DNA of 64,000 nucleotides from Sphingobacterium oryzagri (lineage in GTDB: Bacteria > Bacteroidota > Bacteroidia > Sphingobacteriales > Sphingobacteriaceae). The notes beneath the pieces are model-generated. The model was not told the origin of the DNA. It did no database searches and saw nothing but the letters and a program-made list of their open reading frames with translations. The translations under genes and the position numbers were made by a program. This document shows, one piece after another, positions 33,748 through 43,107 of this stretch (its first letter is position 1; each line of letters begins with the position of its first letter). The stretch covers positions 620,001 to 684,000 of the forward strand of contig NZ_CP117880.1 of the NCBI RefSeq assembly GCF_028736175.1, read 5' to 3'.

Positions 33748-36700
33748 ATGAAACAAAAATTACTCAGTTTTATTTTTGTGTGGACATGTCTGATGGGGAT
33801 ATCGTTCGCGCAGAATCGGCAGGTGAGTGGGAAAGTTACTTCCAGTTCAGATGGTTCTCCTGTGGTGGGGGCGTCGGTTGCTGTTGTAGGCACGTCAACT
33901 GCAACGCAGACTGACCAGGATGGTAACTACAGTGTAGCTTTACCAGGCGGTTCATCTTCATTGTCCGTTTCTTATGTAGGGTTTCAGACCAAGCGCGTGG
34001 AAGTTGGTGCTAGTAACACGCTGAATATCCAATTGGTCACAAATGACGAATTTCTAGAAGAAGTTGTGGTTACTGCTTACGGCACGCAGACAAAAGAATC
34101 CATTGCTGGTTCTATTTCTACGTTAAAAGCGAAAGATTTGGAACAAGTGCAAACAGCCAACGTTGTTCAATCACTAGCCGGTAAAGTAGGTGGTGTGCAA
34201 ATTCGTTCTACGACGGGGCAGCCGGGGGCTGCCGCGACAGTTCGCTTTAGAGGTCTTGGTTCTATTTCTTCTTCTAACGATCCGTTGTATGTAGTCGATG
34301 GGGTGCCTTATAACGGTGATATCGCGGCAATTTCTTCCCAAGATATCGAAGAAATGTCGTTTTTAAAAGATGCTGCTGCGAATGCATTGTATGGTAGTCG
34401 TGGTGCAAACGGGGTAATAATCATTACTACAAAGAAAGGTAGAAATAACAATCGTGTTGATATATCCTTTGAATCCAGAGCAGGTGTTAATTCGAGAGCT
34501 ACGAAAGATTACGATTACATAACCGATCCAGCCGAGTATTATGAGCTTAGATGGCAGCGGTTACGTTTAGGAGAGCTATCAAATGGCGAATCGGATGCTG
34601 ACGCGCGCCAAACGGCTTCGAATACATTATTTAGTGATTTGCGATATAACGCTTTTAATGTACCTAACAATCAAATTGTAGATCCATCGACTGGACTGAT
34701 TAACCCTACAGCAGAGTTGCTTTATCACGATCGTTGGAACGATTATCTCTTCGCGAACAGCGTTAGACATGAGCATTCTCTAAATATGCGCTACGGTAAT
34801 GACAAAGTTTCTTCTTATTTATCAGGAAGCTACTTGAAAGATAATGGGTATGTAGTGAATTCTGGTTTCGATCGGATTTCTGCTCGTGCAAACTTAGAAT
34901 TTAGACCATACGAATTTGCAAAAATTGGTGGTAATGTTAATTTCGCCAGTACGAAAGCACGCGATCCACAGTCGGGTAAAGGATCTGGTACGTATTCAAA
35001 TCTTTTCTCGTGGACACGAAACATAGCGCCGATCTATCCGATTTTTGCCAGAGGACAGAATGGAGATATTTTAAGAAATTCCGATGGACGTGAGTTGTAT
35101 GATTGGGGGCGTGGTGAGACGACTAATCCGGATGGATCAATCGCTACCAGGCCATATATAACGAACATGAACCCATACGCGTCCACGTTGTTAGATATTC
35201 AAACAAATAATAACTCGAATATCAGTTTCCGTACATATGCTTCGTTTGATTTCTTAAAACATTTCAATTTTACGTATAACCTTGGTTACGATTTTATAGC
35301 AGGAAACCGTTTACGGTACGGTAACAGCGAAGGTGGAGACGATTCGCAATATGGCGGAATGATTACCAATGCGCTAACCCACGAGAGCACCTTGACTAAT
35401 CAACAATTGTTAACTTACGATAATAAGTTTGGCGAGCATGCTATCAATTTATTGATTGGACACGAAACAAGTGATTACCTCAATAAGATGATTGCAGGAA
35501 CCAAAAGTGTTGTCGTAATCCCGAATGAACAATTTTTATCAAATGCCAGTAAGTTTAATTCATTGAATGGCTATAATGATATCTATAAAGTGGAGGGCTA
35601 CCTATCAAAACTTACGTACAGTTATAGCAACAGATACTATTTGAATGCCTCGTTCCGTCGTGATGGTTCTTCAGTTTTTCATCCGGATCATCGCTGGGGA
35701 AATTTCTACGGTTTGGGTGGTGCTTGGATAGCATCAAACGAAGATTTCTTGAACGGTGTTGAAGCTATATCTAATCTGAAATTGAAGGTTAGTTACGGCG
35801 AGCAAGGAAATGACAACTTGTTTTACCCATCATACGTAACGATGGATCACCGGAGTCATTTTGGATTTGCTAGAAATTACTATCCTTATATGGATCAGTT
35901 TGAGATCACGGCTGATGCAGATGGTAACCCATCGATCAAGCAAGTGTACACAGGTACGCAAGATCTTAAATGGGAAGTTTCCAGAAACTTCAATACGGGT
36001 TTTGAGTTAGGTCTTTTTGATAACCGTTTGAATGTTGATTTTGAGTTCTTCGTTCGTAAGGTGTCAGATATGTTGTTCAATTTTCCACAAGCACCGTCAT
36101 CAGGTATCCCTGCAGTATCAAGAAATATTGGCGATATGCGTAATAGGGGTGTCGAGCTTTCCATCAATGGTGATCTTGTTAGAACAGAAGATTGGAATTT
36201 AAACCTTTGGGCTAACGCCACGCATTACAAAAATAAGATCACGCGTTTGCCACAGCCGTTCGTGAACGGCAGCATCTTTAGATTTGCGGAAGGTGAAAGT
36301 GCCTATACGTATTATCTAAGAGAGTTTGCGGGGGTAGATCCTGCGACAGGGCTCGGTAGCTGGTATGTAGGCGAGACTGATCCGATTACTGGTCGTGCAA
36401 CGGGCGAGAGAACAACAACTGAAAATCATTCGGAAGCAACACAATTTTTAAGTACGAAAACAGCTCACCCAGACCTTTATGGTGGTTTTGGATTTGATCT
36501 TCGATACAAAAAACTATCTGTAAACGCTGGTTTTGCTTATCAGATTGGTGGATATGTTTATGATAACGTGTATCAAGGCTTTTTCGTTGAAGATACCGGA
36601 ATGGGAAATAGTGGTGCAAACTTTCACAAGGATGCTTATAACACATGGACGCCTGAAAACCCGAATGCTCCATTGCCGATTATGGCAAACCAAGGCTTAA

Positions 36701-36978
36701 ATCAATTTAATACATCGGATTTGTTTTTGGTGTCGGCAAATTATTTGAGCTTGGAGAACATTGGCATATCGTATGATTTGTCTAGTCCTACGTTTGAAAG
36801 AATAGGTGTGAAGAATGCGCGCGTTAGCGTTCTCGGTAATAATCTTTTTATGATATCTAAAAGACAAGGTTTGGACCCAAGAATGATGCAGTTAGGTGGA
36901 GATATTAATAATGGATTATCGTTAAATAGCTACTCATTATTAAGAAGTTTGTCTTTAGGTTTGTCTATTAATTTCTAA
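33748..36978 (+). CDS. SusC/RagA-family TonB-dependent transporter 1
   Basis: SusC proteins are outer-membrane barrels that import bound oligomers with a SusD lid, powered by TonB. This 1076-residue copy has a signal peptide (about 1-21, SFA-Q), a CarboxypepD_reg-like domain (about 25-105), a plug with GQPGAAATVRFRGLGSISSSN and LYVVDGVPY, the SusC hallmark ALYGSRGANGVIIITTKKG, and a barrel ending LSLGLSINF. No further domains are visible. The start lies in the shared box ACTAAAC...ATGAAACAAAAATTACTCAG. The susD1 gene follows after four bases. The ligand is unknown. Confidence 0.95.
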   Translation: MKQKLLSFIFVWTCLMGISFAQNRQVSGKVTSSSDGSPVVGASVAVVGTSTATQTDQDGNYSVALPGGSSSLSVSYVGFQTKRVEVGASNTLNIQLVTNDEFLEEVVVTAYGTQTKESIAGSISTLKAKDLEQVQTANVVQSLAGKVGGVQIRSTTGQPGAAATVRFRGLGSISSSNDPLYVVDGVPYNGDIAAISSQDIEEMSFLKDAAANALYGSRGANGVIIITTKKGRNNNRVDISFESRAGVNSRATKDYDYITDPAEYYELRWQRLRLGELSNGESDADARQTASNTLFSDLRYNAFNVPNNQIVDPSTGLINPTAELLYHDRWNDYLFANSVRHEHSLNMRYGNDKVSSYLSGSYLKDNGYVVNSGFDRISARANLEFRPYEFAKIGGNVNFASTKARDPQSGKGSGTYSNLFSWTRNIAPIYPIFARGQNGDILRNSDGRELYDWGRGETTNPDGSIATRPYITNMNPYASTLLDIQTNNNSNISFRTYASFDFLKHFNFTYNLGYDFIAGNRLRYGNSEGGDDSQYGGMITNALTHESTLTNQQLLTYDNKFGEHAINLLIGHETSDYLNKMIAGTKSVVVIPNEQFLSNASKFNSLNGYNDIYKVEGYLSKLTYSYSNRYYLNASFRRDGSSVFHPDHRWGNFYGLGGAWIASNEDFLNGVEAISNLKLKVSYGEQGNDNLFYPSYVTMDHRSHFGFARNYYPYMDQFEITADADGNPSIKQVYTGTQDLKWEVSRNFNTGFELGLFDNRLNVDFEFFVRKVSDMLFNFPQAPSSGIPAVSRNIGDMRNRGVELSINGDLVRTEDWNLNLWANATHYKNKITRLPQPFVNGSIFRFAEGESAYTYYLREFAGVDPATGLGSWYVGETDPITGRATGERTTTENHSEATQFLSTKTAHPDLYGGFGFDLRYKKLSVNAGFAYQIGGYVYDNVYQGFFVEDTGMGNSGANFHKDAYNTWTPENPNAPLPIMANQGLNQFNTSDLFLVSANYLSLENIGISYDLSSPTFERIGVKNARVSVLGNNLFMISKRQGLDPRMMQLGGDINNGLSLNSYSLLRSLSLGLSINF

Positions 36979-36982
36979 AAAA

Positions 36983-38428
36983 ATGAAAAAAAATAGTTTT
37001 ATATATATGGTGGTTGCCGGCTTGATGCTGTCATCCTGTAGCAAAGATTATTTAAATGTTGACCCGCAGTCTACCATAAACCCTGAACAATTGGGATCAT
37101 CTTCTGCGGCAACTTTGGGAACGTTAAAAGGTGTCTTTGCTACCTTGCGCTCAGCGTTGACGACGGGGTATGCGGGGCACGAAGATTACGGGCATAAAGG
37201 TGTATTGTCTGTAATCGATCTGATGGGGAATGATGTGATCATGAATAACCTCAATTGGGGAGGGTTCAATTATAACTACACTGCAAGAGTTTCTACGAAT
37301 AGTAGATCACATTACCCTTGGTTTACGTATTATACGCAAATAAAAAACGTAAATACTATTATTAATAGCGTGGACGAGAACACGGATGATGCTGAATTAA
37401 AAGCTATTCGTGGCCAGGCTTTGGCGCTTCGGGGATATTTTCACTTTATGTTAGCTCGTATTTACGGTCCAACATTTGTTGGGCACGAGTCTGATTTATC
37501 CGTTCCGATTAATGCAGAGACATTGTCAGCAAAAAGAAATACCGTTGGAGAGGTGTACGCACAAATTGAAGCGGATTTGGAAGCGGCAGTAGTTGCTTTG
37601 GAAGGATATACTAGGCCAAATAAAGAGTTGCTTGATCAAAGTGTTGCGCAAGCTTTTCTAGCAGATGTTTACCTGGAGACTGGTAAGTACGCAGAAGCGG
37701 CATCTACTGCTAACGCAGCTCGTCAGGGCTACACCTTGCTTACGGAAGCGGGCTGGAAAAACGGCTTTTATGATATTAATCAGGACGAAACGATGTGGGG
37801 TGCCGATTTAAACGCGGAGCTAACCACGTTTGTCGCGAACTTTTTCTCGCATTTTGATAACACAAATACTGGATATTCAGAAGGAGGCAATATTGCCATT
37901 GATAGAAGGTTGTACGATGCAATGTCTGCTACAGATTACAGGAAGTCAATGTTTCAAGGTGCAACGAGCGGCGCTTTTGATGGAGCGACATATGGTCCTT
38001 ACATCAGTTACAAATTTCGCGACCTTACGGTAGATCGCGTTTCCGGTGACTATATTTATTTGCGGTCAGCCCTATTGTATTATATTGAGGCAGAAGGTTT
38101 GGCAAGATCTGGTAACGAGCAAGGTGCAAGGGATGTTCTTTACGAAATTACTGTTACGCGCGATCCGGAATACGTCAAGTCTAGTCAGGGAGGTCAAGCT
38201 CTTCTAGCAGAAATCGCTACACAGAAGCGTATTGAGCTTTGGGGAGAAGGTTTTGCTTACTTTGATTTGAAACGTCTGAGTCAGCCAGTTCAGCGTGATT
38301 ATAGTGGAACAAACCATCCGGCCTACGGTCGCTTCAATATTCCTGTTGGTGATAATAGGTTTTTATTTATGATTCCACAGGCGGAACTTGATGCGAACCC
38401 TGAAATTTTGCCAAATAATCCGCAATAA
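36983..38428 (+). CDS. SusD/RagB-family surface lipoprotein 1
   Basis: This is the ligand-binding lid partner of SusC1. The 481-residue protein has a lipoprotein signal ending SSC with Cys19 followed by SKDYL, a TPR-type helical part (IRGQALALRGYFHFMLARIYG, VAQAFLADVYLETGKYAEA) and the C-terminal blocks LLYYIEAEGLARSG, RIELWGEGFAYFDLKR and FLFMIPQAELDANP. It closely follows susC1 (four bases), so translation is probably coupled, and a terminator follows 70 bases after the stop. Among its paralogues here it most resembles the product at 48,995. Confidence 0.93.
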   Translation: MKKNSFIYMVVAGLMLSSCSKDYLNVDPQSTINPEQLGSSSAATLGTLKGVFATLRSALTTGYAGHEDYGHKGVLSVIDLMGNDVIMNNLNWGGFNYNYTARVSTNSRSHYPWFTYYTQIKNVNTIINSVDENTDDAELKAIRGQALALRGYFHFMLARIYGPTFVGHESDLSVPINAETLSAKRNTVGEVYAQIEADLEAAVVALEGYTRPNKELLDQSVAQAFLADVYLETGKYAEAASTANAARQGYTLLTEAGWKNGFYDINQDETMWGADLNAELTTFVANFFSHFDNTNTGYSEGGNIAIDRRLYDAMSATDYRKSMFQGATSGAFDGATYGPYISYKFRDLTVDRVSGDYIYLRSALLYYIEAEGLARSGNEQGARDVLYEITVTRDPEYVKSSQGGQALLAEIATQKRIELWGEGFAYFDLKRLSQPVQRDYSGTNHPAYGRFNIPVGDNRFLFMIPQAELDANPEILPNNPQ

Positions 38429-38497
38429 TTCTATGGTTTAATCAATAACTGCCGATAACTGTACATTGATGTGCATTTTGAGGTTGTAAATTTATAA

Positions 38498-38540
38498 GAA
38501 AAAGCGAGACTGTCTGAAAAGGCAGTCTCGCTTTTTTTTG
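38498..38540 (+). terminator. terminator of susCD1
   Basis: AAAAAGCGAGACTG pairs with CAGTCTCGCTTTTT around a 10-base loop and is followed by a T-run. Confidence 0.88.
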
Positions 38541-38640
38541 GCGTTAACTTCGCTATACATCCCGATCCTACTGACACGAGAATACACCAGGATTATGTTG
38601 GATAGCACCAATCCAGCTTTGATAAAAAAACGTAAAAGAA

Positions 38641-39065
38641 ATTGCTGCAGATGGGGGGTAGGCAAACTCCGAGCTGTCGGTTGAAGCTGCTTTTGTCCAC
38701 CCGACCGTTGCTGGTTACGGATGCGTTTCGGAAACCACTGCTGATATTAGCGCTGAAGAAGCAGGTTTGTATTTTGATGCTGCTGTTAAACCTTGTTTGC
38801 TGACAGTCCGCTAAAGGAAATTGAAATTCAGAAATATTTAGCTTTTTCAGGAGCTTCTGGTGAATCAACAGAAATGTATAATGATATCCGTCGTTGGAAA
38901 GCGTTAGGAGCATCCAATGTTGTTTTGGAAAATTCTAAAAGATTTCCATTACGGTTGCCATACGGTAATTCAGAAACGACAACTAATCCAAATGTACAAC
39001 AAGCATATGGAAATGGTCAGTATGTTTATACCGAAAATGTATGGTGGGCGGGAGGAACCCGTTAA
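38641..39065 (+). pseudogene. remnant of a SusD-like (SusD/RagB, SusD_like_2 type) lipoprotein C-terminus
   Basis: The plus strand encodes the end of a SusD-like protein in two frames. From 38671 one frame reads ELSVEAAFVHPTVAGYG...SETTADISAEEA..YFDAAVKP; from 38793 the next frame continues LFADSPLKEIEIQKYLAF...EMYNDIRRWKALG...FPLRLPYGNSETT...YTENVWWAGG before a stop at 39063. A one-base loss near 38791 joins them. An in-frame stop at 38659 and the absence of a signal peptide or the N-terminal 350 or so residues mark it as dead. It is unlike the C-terminus of SusD1 and more like SusD5, so it is a trace of a sixth susCD pair. A terminator follows at 39105-39141. Confidence 0.82.
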
Positions 39066-39104
39066 CCGTTTATCTAAGTAGACTTTTAAGGCTTAGTTTT
39101 TTAC

Positions 39105-39141
39105 AAAAGGCTCTCTCATGCAAATGAGAGAGCCTTTTTTT
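39105..39141 (+). terminator. terminator after the SusD remnant
   Basis: AAAAGGCTCTCTCAT pairs with ATGAGAGAGCCTTTT, loop GCAA, then TTT. It probably ended the lost susCD unit. Confidence 0.8.
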
Positions 39142-39504
39142 GTAGAACGTTTTGCATAGAGGGGAGAAATAGAGATATTTTCAATGGCAAGAATTTGTTT
39201 ATTCTAGCTGTCGGAAACAATCTTTGTTTGTTAATATTTTATTTTCTAACCGACGTAAATCCTGGGGAACGGAGCGTGCCTTTAAAATTTGCATCATTTT
39301 GCAATTAGAATCCATTTATATGAGTTTTTTCAAGATTTAAATTGTTTTGAATCCATTTGATCGTTAATTTAGGTGTATTAATACTTTTTTTGATGGTTTG
39401 TTTGTTTTTTTATAAAATTATTGGCTGTTATTTTGATTTCTTTAGATGTTTTTTTTATTAAAAAACATTTCGCGGGTTATTTTTTTAGTAAAATTCCAAA
39501 AAAA

Positions 39505-39536
39505 GTTGAATTTTTTATTTTTTTCACCTATATTGG
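39505..39536 (+). promoter_or_regulatory. susC2 promoter
   Basis: GTTG (39505-39508), 20 bases, TATATTGG (39529-39536). The predicted leader is about 395 bases and includes an orphan start box and an (ACT) repeat. The 360 bases between the previous terminator and this promoter are AT-rich with nothing else recognisable. Confidence 0.6.
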
Positions 39537-39609
39537 TATTAATTAAGCGTTCTGAGTCGCTTTTCAAACTACCTTTTGATTTTTAACACCTCTATGTAGA
39601 GGGTTTTAT

Positions 39610-39669
39610 CTAACTAAACAATAGTCAACAATGAAACGTCACTTTTTACATAAAAATATCTTCTTGTAG
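39610..39669 (+). repeat. orphan susC start box with 12-codon reading frame
   Basis: CTAACTAAACAATAGTCAACA followed by ATGAAAC copies the sequence at real susC starts, but the frame ends after 12 codons (MKRHFLHKNIFL). It lies 95 bases after the susC2 promoter, at the distance where susC1 itself starts from its promoter. It may be a relic of a displaced susC 5' end or a regulatory upstream reading frame. Confidence 0.6.
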
Positions 39670-39853
39670 CGCTGGTCTCGCTTCCTCATGTCAGTTTTCT
39701 GATATTTTTATTATTTTTTTTCGCAAGTTTTTGAGTTTTCGACTTAATGTCGCCTCGTTTGCTATGCTTTCAAGTGGCGATGATTAGTGTCGCGGTGCAG
39801 AGCTATGACTTTAATGTTCGCGCGGATCCAAACTTCTTACAGTTTCAAGCTCA

Positions 39854-39891
<38 letters not shown>

Positions 39892-39936
39892 AAACGAATC
39901 CCTTGGTGGGAATTATTAAACTAAACAACAATTTAT

Positions 39937-42900
39937 ATGAAACAAAAACTACTCGGGTTAATTTTTGTGTTCGTCTGCTTGATGGGGCAGTCCTTTGCAC
40001 AAGACCGGCAAGTAAGGGGGAAGGTTACATCCTCAACCGACGGAAGCCCTATTGCGGGGGCATCGGTGACTATCGCCAACACTAACGTTGCTACACAAAC
40101 GGATGTTGGCGGAAATTTTACAATCACTGTGGCTCCTAAAGGCAGTTTGGTGATTTCTTACATTGGTTTTACGAACAAACGTGTCAGTGTGGGAGATAAA
40201 ACATTTTTAGACGTTGTTTTGATCTCAGACGAAACATCGCTTGATGAAGTCTTGGTCACGGGTTACGGAACTCAAAGCAAGAAAGAGTTTACCGGTGCTG
40301 CAAGTTCAGTTAAAGGTTCCGTGCTCGCTGATAGGCCTATTCAAAGTTTCGGACAAGGACTTACAGGGCAGGCTTCCGGCGTTAACATTGTGCAGCCGAA
40401 TGGTTTGCTTAATAATCCGCCTGTAATCCGTGTTCGCGGGCTTAGTTCCATTTCTTTAAGTTCATTCCCATTAATTGTCGTAGACGGTATTCCTATTTCT
40501 ACAAATAATGTATCAGAAAATGCGTCGGCAAATAACCCTTTGTCAGATATTAATCCGGCAGATATCGAATCAATCGATATCTTGAAGGATGCTGCGTCGG
40601 CTTCAATTTATGGATCCCGTGCTGCAGCAGGCGTGTTGGTTATCACGACGAAGCGTGGAAAGATAGGCGCGACAAAAGTTACGTATGATGGTTGGGTTGG
40701 CGTTAGCAATGCCGTGCGTCTTCAGGAAGTGTTGAATGCGCAGCAATACATAGACTATAAAAATGCGGCTATTGCGAATGCTTTAGAGGTTAATCCCGCT
40801 TTTAACGCTGCGCCTGCAAATGCTTTTCAGCCCAGCTATGATGAGAATGAAAATTTAGTAGATGTAGATTGGGCAGATGTAGTTTACAGACAGGCTTTTT
40901 CACAAAATCATAATCTTAGTTTATCCGGCGGTACGGAGAAAACGCGTTACTACTTTTCTGCCGGTTTGACGGATCAAGATGGTTTTTTGAGAGCAAATAA
41001 TTTTAAAAGAAGAAATGGTCGATTTAATGTTGATCATAATGTGACAGATTGGTTAAAAATCGGAACGAATATCAATTTCACAAATAACATTAATAATGCT
41101 CCAAACAGTGGTTCTTACGTAGATGGCGCATTTGCATCTTCTGGCTTAGGGCGTATTGCGTTGGCGCAGGCGCCAAATGTTCCTATTTATAATCCGGCTC
41201 TTGCGCATGGTTATAATGTAGAAAATAATGCCATCGGACGCGGAGCAAATGCGCTCGCCATGCAGTGGTCAAACCCACAGGTATTGATCGACTTGGATAA
41301 GAACTCTTCGGAAACAAATAGGTTGTTTTCTAATCTTTTTGCAGAATTGAAATTGGTAGATGGTTTGACGTTTAGAACTTCTTTTACGTGGGATCTTCGC
41401 AATACGGAAAACATTCGGTTCTGGAACCCTATAAATGGTGACGGATTTTCAACAGTTGGTAACGCTTATAATAACTCCGCTAAAGCAGACAACTGGAACT
41501 GGATTAATACTTTGCAATATCAAAAAGCTTTCGGCGATCATAATTTAAATATGATCTTAGGTTCAGATGCGCAAAAAACACGCGTAACCAACTGGGGTGG
41601 TGTGAGACAGGGGCTCGCTGATCCGTTTTTTGATCAATATCAAGGGGTGTACTTAACCAATTTAGCTGGCGGTAACGGTATTAGTGATATCGCTTTTGAA
41701 GCTTATTTGGCGAGTTTAAGTTATAATTACGCCGGAAAATATTTCCTTAGTGGTAATTTTAGAAGAGATGCAAACTCCGCGCTTTCAGAAAATAATAGAT
41801 GGGGCAATTTCGGTGGAGCATCTGTAGGTTGGGGTATTCATCAAGAAGATTTCTTTAAATCAGGAGCTTTGGCCAATGTTGTTAGTAACCTTATGTTGCG
41901 TGCTAGCTGGGGGCGTACCGGTAACGGAAATTTAAATAATTATTATGGCGCTTATAATCTATATGGGACAGGAATATACGGTACAAGTACACCAACTGTT
42001 TCTTACACACAAGCCGGTAATCAAGAGTTAAAATGGGAAACTAGCCAGCAAACAAATGTTGGTCTGGATCTCGGCTTTTTGGAAAACCGCTTTTCACTTG
42101 AAGTGAATTGGTTTAACAAAAATATCGATAACATGATTTTAGGCGTTCCGCAATCGCCCTCAAAAGGTATTCCAGATAACACCATCCTTTTAAATGTGGG
42201 ATCCATGTATAACCGTGGATGGGAATTTGCCTTAAATGCTACTCCCGTTTCCAATGATAATTTCTCTTGGCGTGCAAACTTGAATTTATCCTTCTTGAAA
42301 AATGAAGTAACATCACTCGTAGATGATAATACGCCGATATTGGGATATACGAGTAGCCTGGAGTTGACAAGTGTCACCATGGTTGGTTACGCTGCCGCAA
42401 ATATTTATGGCGTCCGGACGGATGGTGTAAATCCAGAAAATGGTAGAAGAATATTTTTAGATAATCAAGATAGGCAAGTTCAATACCAACATCTTGGTGG
42501 TGCAAATGCATGGACATTGCTCGATGGAACACCTGTTAGTGCTGCCTCTGTTACCGGTGCAACTCGTCCTTTAGGTAATACGATTCCTACTTATTTTGGA
42601 GGTTTTAACAATACATTTACGTATAAAAATTGGGATCTTTTACTCAACTTTACTTTCTCTGGGGGTAACTACATTTACAACGGAACCCGTGCTGGTTTGC
42701 GAGATCAACGCGTGTGGAATAACTCTGTAGATGTTTTAGACGCTTGGTCTCCGGAAAATACGGGCAGCGATATCCCGCGTCCGATATATACAGATAATAT
42801 TTCCAACGGTTCTGCCTTCCTTATTCAAGATAATGTGGAAAAAGGAGATTTTCTACGTTTACAAACCGCAACGTTAGGGTATCGTCTGCCTTCCAGTGTG

Positions 42901-43089
42901 TTTGGTAATTCAGGTATCAGTTCGGCCCGGTTTTATTTGCAAGCGAATAATCTGTTCTTGTTGACAGGGTATACTGGTGTGGATCCAGAGATTTCTTCCA
43001 ACGGTAATTCAAATATTTCTTCGGGTATCGAAAGGAACTCCATGCCTCAGGGAAGAGCATTTACATTCGGTGTTAGTGTTGGGTTCTAA
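39937..43089 (+). CDS. SusC/RagA-family TonB-dependent transporter 2
   Basis: A 1050-residue SusC-type transporter. The signal peptide (1-21) and CarboxypepD_reg-like domain (GKVTSSTDGSPIAGASVTI) nearly repeat those of its paralogues, whereas the plug and barrel diverge. The plug has IRVRGLSSISLSSFPLIVVDGIPI and ASIYGSRAAAGVLVITTKRG; the C-terminus is FGVSVGF. It starts in the shared box AAACTAAACAACAATTTAT-ATGAAACAAAA, preceded by a 400-base leader containing an orphan start box and an ACT repeat. susD2 follows after 18 bases. The ligand is unknown. Confidence 0.95.
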   Translation: MKQKLLGLIFVFVCLMGQSFAQDRQVRGKVTSSTDGSPIAGASVTIANTNVATQTDVGGNFTITVAPKGSLVISYIGFTNKRVSVGDKTFLDVVLISDETSLDEVLVTGYGTQSKKEFTGAASSVKGSVLADRPIQSFGQGLTGQASGVNIVQPNGLLNNPPVIRVRGLSSISLSSFPLIVVDGIPISTNNVSENASANNPLSDINPADIESIDILKDAASASIYGSRAAAGVLVITTKRGKIGATKVTYDGWVGVSNAVRLQEVLNAQQYIDYKNAAIANALEVNPAFNAAPANAFQPSYDENENLVDVDWADVVYRQAFSQNHNLSLSGGTEKTRYYFSAGLTDQDGFLRANNFKRRNGRFNVDHNVTDWLKIGTNINFTNNINNAPNSGSYVDGAFASSGLGRIALAQAPNVPIYNPALAHGYNVENNAIGRGANALAMQWSNPQVLIDLDKNSSETNRLFSNLFAELKLVDGLTFRTSFTWDLRNTENIRFWNPINGDGFSTVGNAYNNSAKADNWNWINTLQYQKAFGDHNLNMILGSDAQKTRVTNWGGVRQGLADPFFDQYQGVYLTNLAGGNGISDIAFEAYLASLSYNYAGKYFLSGNFRRDANSALSENNRWGNFGGASVGWGIHQEDFFKSGALANVVSNLMLRASWGRTGNGNLNNYYGAYNLYGTGIYGTSTPTVSYTQAGNQELKWETSQQTNVGLDLGFLENRFSLEVNWFNKNIDNMILGVPQSPSKGIPDNTILLNVGSMYNRGWEFALNATPVSNDNFSWRANLNLSFLKNEVTSLVDDNTPILGYTSSLELTSVTMVGYAAANIYGVRTDGVNPENGRRIFLDNQDRQVQYQHLGGANAWTLLDGTPVSAASVTGATRPLGNTIPTYFGGFNNTFTYKNWDLLLNFTFSGGNYIYNGTRAGLRDQRVWNNSVDVLDAWSPENTGSDIPRPIYTDNISNGSAFLIQDNVEKGDFLRLQTATLGYRLPSSVFGNSGISSARFYLQANNLFLLTGYTGVDPEISSNGNSNISSGIERNSMPQGRAFTFGVSVGF

Positions 43090-43107
43090 TATTAAAACTT
43101 GTATCAA

